Shown: piece after piece, positions 5,404 through 10,394 of the stretch
Position numbering within the stretch: the first letter of the stretch is position 1
Layout: every line of letters starts with the position of its first letter
NCBI GenBank assembly: GCA_011056825.1
Contig: DSBH01000080.1
Span: 1 to 10,394 of the forward strand
From: Deltaproteobacteria bacterium
Lineage (GTDB): Bacteria; Desulfobacterota; Syntrophia; Syntrophales; UBA2210
Direction: 5' to 3'
Length of the DNA: 10,394 bases
Made by a program: the position numbers and the translations under genes
The notes under the pieces: generated by a model
The model's database searches: none
What the model was told of the DNA's origin: nothing
The model's input: the letters and a program-made list of their open reading frames with translations, nothing else

Positions 5404-6393
5404 TCATTTCCGCGTGTCGGTGTCTCCGGCTGTTATATGCCGGTACGATACGATTGAACCCTCGAAAAAACGGTCTTCCCCGAACAGGGGTCGCTCGCGC
5501 CGGTACACCCGCAGAACCGTTCCTTTCGCCGATACCAGTTCCACCTCGTCATCCCGGGAACCCTTCTTCGGAAAAACATTATGGTTGTCTGAACGGTCTT
5601 CCCTGTTCCCGGAAAAGAAGTGTGAAGCGAGGCGGCCGATGAGGTGCTCTTTTTCGCTTTCCAGCATGCCGCACATTGCCTCGTTGCAGTCCACGATTCT
5701 GCCTCCGGCGTCAAGAATCTCCATGCCCTCGAAGGCCGATTCAAAAAGAAGGCGGTATCCCTTCATGGCGTTGACTTCACGGTCTTTCCCGCGCAGCATG
5801 CCGTAAAGATAAAAACTTTCCACGGCGCCTGCCGTGGTGAGCAGAACAAGCGACAACAATGAAAGGTGTATATCGGAAATCCGCCGGTTGTCGGCGATGG
5901 TGCCCACGAACATGCCCCTCGTCCGCGATCGGGTGGAAAGAGCGTGCAGCACGAACCGTCGATCCTTGGACCGCGAGGTGACGACAACGGGGCGTTTCTC
6001 GCGAACGGCCCAGGCGAAAACTCCGGAGTCTATCAGAAATTCCGTCTCATCCTTTGCGTATCGCGTCGTTTCAACGGGTCGTGTCCGCACATGCTCGAAA
6101 TCATTATTCTCCTCGTTGACCAGGTAGAAGGTAAACGCTTCGAACGGTATCAGATCCGCCAGTTTCGCTTCCGCGTCGTCAAGAATCGGAAAAACCGACT
6201 TCAGCTGGTTGACGCTCTCCCGGCAATCGCCCAGCGAGGTTGCCAGTTCAAGAGTATCCAGGATAAAGCGGCTCGACTCCTCGAAATAGCGGAGCCGTTT
6301 CTCCAGGTACCTGGTCGAGGAATCCCCGCCGTAGCCCCGGTCACGATCCCGGGAAGAAATATGCTGTGACGTCGTTGATTTGTCTGTCCACAT
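5404..6393 (-). CDS. GAF-PAS sensory protein without an output domain
   Basis: 329 aa. After a charged, low-complexity start there is a helix/coiled-coil segment (about 28-60, RYLEKRLRYFEESSRFILD), a GAF-like domain (about 65-195) and a PAS domain (about 210-318, LLFESAFEGMEILDAGGRIVDCNEAMCGMLE). The chain stops right after PAS. There is no kinase, GGDEF, EAL, HD or DNA-binding part, so it must signal through partners or dimerisation. PAS contains CNEAMCGM, with two cysteines that could bind a ligand or cofactor; this is not diagnostic. The ATG at 6393 overlaps the end of the HDOD gene by 53 nt in another frame and has no good ribosome binding site, which implies translational coupling. No other in-frame ATG follows before the coiled-coil region. 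Co-expression with the HDOD protein suggests a joint function. It could be a truncated sensor kinase or cyclase, but no remnants of such a domain are seen downstream. Confidence 0.8.
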   Translation of the reverse strand: MWTDKSTTSQHISSRDRDRGYGGDSSTRYLEKRLRYFEESSRFILDTLELATSLGDCRESVNQLKSVFPILDDAEAKLADLIPFEAFTFYLVNEENNDFEHVRTRPVETTRYAKDETEFLIDSGVFAWAVREKRPVVVTSRSKDRRFVLHALSTRSRTRGMFVGTIADNRRISDIHLSLLSLVLLTTAGAVESFYLYGMLRGKDREVNAMKGYRLLFESAFEGMEILDAGGRIVDCNEAMCGMLESEKEHLIGRLASHFFSGNREDRSDNHNVFPKKGSRDDEVELVSAKGTVLRVYRRERPLFGEDRFFEGSIVSYRHITAGDTDTRK

Positions 6394-7591
6394 GATCGAT
6401 AATCACCGTCAGTAAGTTTTCTGATATATCCAGTGAGTTCCAGGTATCTTCATCGAGGGGCGGTACGAAAATTTCGCCGCTCGAGCCCATTTCCATGACA
6501 TGGGCGATAATATCCGCCAGGTGAACGATGGCCGTTTCCGGGCGGGTGTAAGAATTTCCGGGAGCATGGTGGTTGCGTATCTCCGCTTCCAGCAGAAAGG
6601 GAAGCTTCCATCGCTCGGCCATGAGAGCTCCGATACCGGCGTGATCAATATCCAGCAGGTCCTTTTCCACCTCGTAAAGCAATCTCGATTCACGACGGGC
6701 GGCAAAAAGAACCCGCCTCGAGTGTTCCGGCCACAGGCGGTACATGAGCAGTCGGCCTATATCGTGAAGGAGGCCCGCCACGAACAGACGCTCCGTATTC
6801 TGTATCTGCTTGTAGCCCGCGATTATTCTCGCCGCAATGCCGCAGGCCAGGCTGTGTCGCCAGAATTCCTGCATGTCGATATGGCGGGCGGGAATCCGGT
6901 CGAAAATTTTGATGACGCTGATACCGAACACAAGCGATGTCAACTGTTTTGTACCCACAATGGCGACGGCTCTCGACACAGTGTCTATCTTCGAAACAAA
7001 CCCGTAGAAGGCGCTGTTGACGATGCCGAGCAGTTGCGAGGTTAATGCCGTGTCCTTGCCGATGACATCGGCTATATCACCGGCCGAACTGTTTGGATTC
7101 ATGATAGTCTCGTTTATCCGGTCAAACACGGCAGGGAGCGTCGGCAGGCGTAAACCGAACTCCGACAGCCTGCCCAGGTTGATCGGTTCCAGAAGAACAT
7201 TGTCGTCCACCGCCTCCGCGTCGTCATCACCGATAACCGAGAACCGGCCTCCCGGGAGACCCTGTTCGATGGCGCGCGCCTTGCGTAATGAGGAAAGATT
7301 TTCCAGTTCCCGCATCGCCCGGTGTTTCGTCCCCGCGTGAAGAAACCGGTATTCGTTTATTCGACGGGCGGCCGCCAGCGCCGCAGGATCAACGTCATTC
7401 CGCCCGGCATCGAAAGAGGGAGCTTCCTCGCCTTCGATCTCGGCCTCCACTATCCCCCAGGCCTTGCACAACCGTATGGAACGTTCCGTCAGCGCGGCTC
7501 CCGCCGGCAGGAGGAAACGACCGTCACAATTGATCACGTCTGAAGCGAGAACCATTTCAGGCGTCAGGTCCGCTATTTTCATCCGTTTCAT
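6341..7591 (-). CDS. HDOD-domain signalling protein
   Basis: 416 aa. The N-terminal 55 residues (MKIADLTPEMVLASDVINCDGRFLLPAGA region) match the small domain often found ahead of HD-type regulators. A charged linker of about 75 residues follows, and then HDOD from about 145 to 345 (RLPTLPAVFDRIN, DTALTSQLLGIVNSAFYG, AVAIVGTKQL). HDOD is an HD-superfamily relative without known enzymatic activity, common in bacterial signalling and motility proteins. Unusually many HD-type residues are kept: His246 (FWRHS), His276-Asp277 (LLHDIGR), His317 and His341-His342, so metal binding remains possible. There is no GYP motif, so cyclic-di-GMP cleavage is not predicted. GGGAGG lies 8 nt before the ATG at 7591. 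It is the first gene of a two-gene unit with the GAF-PAS protein and is divergent from the receiver gene at 7747. Confidence 0.93.
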   Translation of the reverse strand: MKRMKIADLTPEMVLASDVINCDGRFLLPAGAALTERSIRLCKAWGIVEAEIEGEEAPSFDAGRNDVDPAALAAARRINEYRFLHAGTKHRAMRELENLSSLRKARAIEQGLPGGRFSVIGDDDAEAVDDNVLLEPINLGRLSEFGLRLPTLPAVFDRINETIMNPNSSAGDIADVIGKDTALTSQLLGIVNSAFYGFVSKIDTVSRAVAIVGTKQLTSLVFGISVIKIFDRIPARHIDMQEFWRHSLACGIAARIIAGYKQIQNTERLFVAGLLHDIGRLLMYRLWPEHSRRVLFAARRESRLLYEVEKDLLDIDHAGIGALMAERWKLPFLLEAEIRNHHAPGNSYTRPETAIVHLADIIAHVMEMGSSGEIFVPPLDEDTWNSLDISENLLTVIIDHVDRQINDVTAYFFPGS

Positions 7592-7644
7592 GCCTGCCGC
7601 CTCCCGCCGCCCCGAATGAATTCCGGCCTGGTCGATTGATTCTT

Positions 7645-7673
7645 TTGAAATTTCGGTCTCGATGATATATGAA
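7645..7673 (+). promoter_or_regulatory. Candidate sigma-70-type promoter of the receiver gene
   Basis: TTGAAA (7645-7650), 17 nt, then TATGAA (7668-7673): 5 of 6 and 4 of 6 consensus matches. Transcription would start near 7680, about 67 nt before the ATG. The leader holds a 12-nt GC palindrome, CGGCGGCCGCCG. No sigma-28 or sigma-54 site of comparable quality was seen in this 155-nt divergent gap, and no clear promoter for the HDOD gene either. Confidence 0.35.
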
Positions 7674-7731
7674 GATTCTTCAGGGAAATTAAACGCCCCG
7701 TTGAATCGGTCGGCGTCGGCGGCCGCCGTTG

Positions 7732-7738
7732 AAGGAGG
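7732..7738 (+). promoter_or_regulatory. Ribosome binding site of the receiver gene
   Basis: AAGGAGG lies 8 nt before the ATG at 7747. An in-frame TTG at 7729 lies upstream of this site, so translation from there would run through the binding site; it is not the start. Confidence 0.85.
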
Positions 7739-7746
7739 AAAAATCG

Positions 7747-8154
7747 ATGATCAGGAATATTCCACCGACAGACAGGATACTCGTCGTTGACGACGAAGCG
7801 TCCATACGGAATCTGTTCGAAGAAATCGGCAACGAGGCCGGGTATACCGTGTACACGGCGGCGGGAGCGGAAGAGGCCCTGGCCCTGCTTGAACAAAATG
7901 ACATCAACGTTATTTTTCTTGACCTGAAACTGTTCGGAATGAACGGCATCGAGTTGTGCCGACGCATCCGGAGCGAGAAACCGCTGGCGATCATCTACGC
8001 CATGACCGGTTGGTCGGGGCTTTACGAGGTCGAGGAATGCCGCGAAGCGGGATTCGACGATTTCTTCAAAAAGCCTGTCTCCGCCGATTTCATAACCCGG
8101 CGAGTCGAAGATGCCTTCGAAAAAATCAGCCGCTGGACAGACCGCGGATTCTGA
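7747..8154 (+). CDS. Single-domain response regulator (receiver only)
   Basis: 135 aa, one receiver domain. It has VVDDE (Asp15-Asp16), phospho-acceptor Asp59 in FLDL, Thr87 (MTG) and Lys109 (KKP), so it should be phosphorylatable. The usual D-x-x-M-P after the phosphorylated Asp is changed: here DLKLFG, with Leu for Met and Phe for the normally conserved Pro. There is no output domain, so it would act like CheY or Spo0F, by binding a partner or passing phosphate in a relay. It is not clearly CheY: it lacks the CheY-type N-terminus and C-terminus. It converges on the hybrid histidine kinase gene, with only 4 nt between the two stop codons, which makes that kinase a natural partner candidate. 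It is divergent from the HDOD gene. Confidence 0.92.
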   Translation: MIRNIPPTDRILVVDDEASIRNLFEEIGNEAGYTVYTAAGAEEALALLEQNDINVIFLDLKLFGMNGIELCRRIRSEKPLAIIYAMTGWSGLYEVEECREAGFDDFFKKPVSADFITRRVEDAFEKISRWTDRGF

Positions 8155-8158
8155 TACT

Positions 8159-9742
8159 TCAGGCCTGTTTGTTTTCACCCAGGACCTCCTCGATCTTCTT
8201 TTCCAGATTTTCCAGAACAAACGGTTTCTGAACAAAGGCCCGGCATCCCTCTTTCAGCAGCTCCATGGCCCCTCCCTCTATACTGAAGCCCGATAGAAGA
8301 ATCACCCTGACCTCCGACTCGATTTCCTTTAATCCCCGGTACGTCTCGGCGCCGGACATACCCGGCATGATAAGGTCCAGAAGCACCAGGTCGATTTCTT
8401 CCGACGAGCTACTGTAAATTTCCAGGGCCTCGCGGCCGCTCGAGGCTGCTATAACCCGGTAACCGCAGGACTCAAGCAACTCGCGGTTCACCTCCAGCAC
8501 AACCTCTTCATCATCAACGACAAGAATCGTGGCGCGGTTCGTTTCTTCCCCGCGGTGTGGCGAAGAAGTTTCTTCCTTCCGCTCCGCCTGCTCGGAAGCG
8601 GGAAGGTACACATCAAAACGAGAACCCTGACCCGGCCGGCTTGTCACGTCGATTGCCCCGCCGTGGGCACGCACGATGCCATACGCGGACGAAAGTCCGA
8701 GTCCGGTGCCCCCACCCCCGTCACGGGTCGTGAAAAAGGGATCGAATATACGTCTCACAACGGACTCGTCCATGCCGATTCCCGTATCGGTTATCGAAAG
8801 ACGGACATAGGGACCCGGCACGATTCCAAGAAAGGGAATACGCTCGTCGTCATCGGAAAAATCGACATTGGCCGTTTCGATAAAGAGATCGCCGCCTCCC
8901 GGCATGGCCTGGCCCGCGTTGATCAGAAGGTTCATCAGAACCTGTTCGAGCTGTCCCCGGTCGGCCATGACGATCCTGAGATCCCGCCACAAATCACGGT
9001 GAATGGTGATTTCACGGTTAAAACGCTCCACCATGAGCGAGGTGCCGGCCGCGAGTTCGTTGAGATCGATCGGCAGAACATCGTAGCAGGCGGTCCCTGA
9101 GAATCCCAGCAGTTGGGCCGTCAGCGAAACGCCGTTTCGTACGAGTTCCTGAATCTTTTTGATTTTTTCAGCGACAACCGGCGATGCGTCCCGTCCCATG
9201 AGAGCCAGCGATGCATAACCCTGAATGCCCATAAGCAGGTTGTTAAAATCGTGCGCGATTCCTTCGGCCAGCGTCCCCAGGGCTTCAAGTTTCTGGGACT
9301 GCACCAGTTGAGTTTCCAGGCGAACCTGGTGCGTCATGTCCCGCAGTACTGCCAGCGTGGCGGGTACGCCTTCCCATTCAGCGACGGCGGCCTTCATGTG
9401 CACCCATACTTCGCCTCCTTCCTTCGACAACACGCGGAAGGAACATCCGGCCGGCGCTTCTTCACCCCTGTTTCGAAGCATGCAGTATTCATGGGTGGCA
9501 AGGCGGTCGTCGGGATGGACAAAACGAAGGGGCGGAACGTTTTGTAACTCTTCCGGCGCATAGCCCGTCAATTGCTCGATCATGCCGTTTACATACAAAA
9601 CGCCGTTGTCGCGGAAAGCGGCGATGATGTCGGGAGCCCGTTCCAGGAGCAGGCGATGTCCGCCTTCCGTGCATTCATCCACGGCCGGCATATCATCGCG
9701 TTTTTCCGACATTCCACTTTTTTGCTCAGGTTTTCCGGTCAT
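8159..9742 (-). CDS. PAS hybrid histidine kinase with C-terminal receiver
   Basis: 527 aa from the ATG at 9742. Order: PAS (about 30-138), H-box helix with His164 (GIAHDFNNLL, the type that pairs with HATPase_c in soluble hybrid kinases), HATPase_c (about 225-383) and receiver (about 405-524). The ATP site is complete: N-box NLLINAGQAM (271-280), G1 DTGIGM (319-324), F-box DPFFTT (334-339) and G2 GTGLGLS (345-351). The receiver has VVDDEE, Asp456 (LLDLIMPG), Ser484 and Lys506. There is no membrane segment, so it senses a cytosolic signal through PAS. The start could also be the in-frame GTG at 9748; both have only weak binding sites (GGA or GAG). It follows cheX by 74 nt on the same strand and is probably in the same operon as cheY and cheX. 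No Hpt domain is present here, so a relay beyond its own receiver would need an outside protein. Confidence 0.94.
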   Translation of the reverse strand: MTGKPEQKSGMSEKRDDMPAVDECTEGGHRLLLERAPDIIAAFRDNGVLYVNGMIEQLTGYAPEELQNVPPLRFVHPDDRLATHEYCMLRNRGEEAPAGCSFRVLSKEGGEVWVHMKAAVAEWEGVPATLAVLRDMTHQVRLETQLVQSQKLEALGTLAEGIAHDFNNLLMGIQGYASLALMGRDASPVVAEKIKKIQELVRNGVSLTAQLLGFSGTACYDVLPIDLNELAAGTSLMVERFNREITIHRDLWRDLRIVMADRGQLEQVLMNLLINAGQAMPGGGDLFIETANVDFSDDDERIPFLGIVPGPYVRLSITDTGIGMDESVVRRIFDPFFTTRDGGGGTGLGLSSAYGIVRAHGGAIDVTSRPGQGSRFDVYLPASEQAERKEETSSPHRGEETNRATILVVDDEEVVLEVNRELLESCGYRVIAASSGREALEIYSSSSEEIDLVLLDLIMPGMSGAETYRGLKEIESEVRVILLSGFSIEGGAMELLKEGCRAFVQKPFVLENLEKKIEEVLGENKQA

Positions 9743-9816
9743 CGTCACACTCTCATCCGTGACTGCCGCCGTCCCGGCGAGACTTCTTCATGTTCCGCCG
9801 CAAGCTTCCCGTTTCT

Positions 9817-10293
9817 CTATCCTGAATTGGAGTCTTTCATCATGCACACATCCGCCACGAAGGGGCCGTGATCTGTCCCAAATGGAATGATGATACTGGG
9901 ACCGCCGAGGACATGGTTCACCGTGTGTCCCCCGCCCGTCACCACCGTGGGAATCGCCGCCGACAGGTGAATGCCCATGACGTCGAGCCGCTGCCGGGCT
10001 GCCCCCGACACCATGTTGGTAAGCTCGCCCACGGCATCTGCAATATCACCGTTGACCTGCGTGATCTCCTCGCCCAGCATGTTCGATACAATGCGAAGAA
10101 TACAGCCTTCACTGAAACTCAACGCGAATGAACCTCTGACCGAACCGGCTATGCCGATGATCCCCGTAATATCCCCCTTCGCGGAATTGTCCTGCTTGAG
10201 ATACGGCTTTCCCGGCCGGGCGTCGATGAAGGCCATTGTCTTCACCACGTGCAGCGTTCCTTCAAGAAAAGGATTGATGTATTGAACGTCCAT
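9817..10293 (-). CDS. cheX: CheX-type CheY-P phosphatase
   Basis: 158 aa. CheX and CheC family proteins remove phosphate from CheY-P and so reset the motor signal. The catalytic E-x-x-N pair is seen as Glu90 and Asn93 in AVGELTNMVSGAAR. A single such motif, as here, is typical of CheX, while CheC usually has two. The N-terminal INPFLEGTLHVVKTM helix and the C-terminal beta-hairpin region fit the CheX fold and length (about 150-160). The start at 10293 is chosen over the ATG at 10332 because GGGGGAG lies just before it and because the earlier start would overlap the end of the upstream cheY-like gene. It follows that gene by 29 nt, so the pair is surely an operon: a regulator together with its own phosphatase. 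Confidence 0.9.
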   Translation of the reverse strand: MDVQYINPFLEGTLHVVKTMAFIDARPGKPYLKQDNSAKGDITGIIGIAGSVRGSFALSFSEGCILRIVSNMLGEEITQVNGDIADAVGELTNMVSGAARQRLDVMGIHLSAAIPTVVTGGGHTVNHVLGGPSIIIPFGTDHGPFVADVCMMKDSNSG

Positions 10294-10322
10294 GTTTCTC
10301 CCCCGCGCGCCGACGAACGGTC

Positions 10323-10394
10323 TTAACCGCACTTCTTCTCGATCTGACCGATCTTCTCGCTCAAAACGTCCGCCGTAAACGGTTTCACTATGTA
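10323..10394 (-). CDS. CheY-like response regulator, C-terminal fragment cut by the window edge
   Basis: The last 23 codons and TAA stop of a frame entering from the right edge: YIVKPF, then an amphipathic helix ending in KKCG. The Lys-Pro pair is the conserved switch lysine of receiver domains, and YIVKPFTADVLSEKIGQI is the usual last strand and helix of CheY-type proteins. The chain ends right after that helix, so no output domain follows. With cheX 29 nt downstream, chemotaxis-type CheY is the best reading, but the phosphorylation site lies outside the window. Confidence 0.82.
   Translation of the reverse strand, partial: YIVKPFTADVLSEKIGQIEKKCG

Noticed and set aside
6500..7045. Plus-strand open frame opposite the HDOD gene
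   Set aside because: Shadow of the HDOD coding sequence; no ribosome binding site or known motif.
7687..7720. Possible sigma-28 promoter before the receiver gene (TAAA, 15 nt, GTCGGCGT)
   Set aside because: The -10 matches GCCGATAA at only about half of its positions; spacing alone is not enough.
9749..9816. Terminator or promoter between cheX and the hybrid kinase gene
   Set aside because: Only a 5-bp GC stem without a T-run is seen, and there is no promoter pair or -24/-12 element; the gap fits a plain intra-operon spacer.

Overview
The window reads as a chromosomal block of signal-transduction genes from a motile, Gram-negative, GC-rich bacterium. I suspect a deltaproteobacterial (Desulfobacterota) lineage. 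That is an inference from the gene types: an NtrC-type sigma-54 activator, HD-GYP, HDOD and PilZ proteins, CheX, and a small protein resembling the FlgM-associated DVU0524 type of sulfate reducers. I see no mobile element, tRNA, rRNA or CRISPR array. Coding density is high, and no gene-free stretch exceeds about 250 bases.

Layout from left to right. (1) 1-1024, minus strand: a palindromic element, a 58-residue hypothetical ORF, and an ElbB-type DJ-1/PfpI-superfamily protein. (2) 1150-2529, minus: an NtrC-family activator (receiver, AAA+, Fis-type HTH) whose recognition helix resembles that of FleQ/FlrA flagellar activators. (3) 2530-2775: a divergent control region with a near-consensus sigma-28 (FliA) promoter pointing right and a sigma-70-like promoter pointing left. 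(4) 2776-4505, plus: a small 70-residue protein translationally coupled to a REC-GAF-HD-GYP cyclic-di-GMP phosphodiesterase. (5) 4546-5376, plus: a good sigma-54 promoter directly before a YcgR-like PilZ protein. (6) 5404-7591, minus: an HDOD protein followed by an overlapping GAF-PAS sensor with no output domain. (7) 7747-8154, plus: a stand-alone receiver protein. (8) 8159-10394, minus: the end of a CheY, then CheX (CheY-P phosphatase), then a PAS hybrid histidine kinase.

How the parts may work together. The promoters tie the cyclic-di-GMP genes to the flagellar cascade. The phosphodiesterase would be made with the late (sigma-28) class, and the PilZ effector with a sigma-54 class that could be driven by the neighbouring activator or by another one. 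CheY and CheX point to control of the flagellar motor or of a chemosensory-like pathway. No diguanylate cyclase (GGDEF), flagellar structural gene or chemoreceptor lies inside the window, so this is a regulatory satellite cluster rather than the core flagellar locus. No single gene belongs to an unknown family. The more notable points are the promoter assignments, the PilZ architecture with its helical insertion, and the output-less GAF-PAS protein overlapping the HDOD gene.
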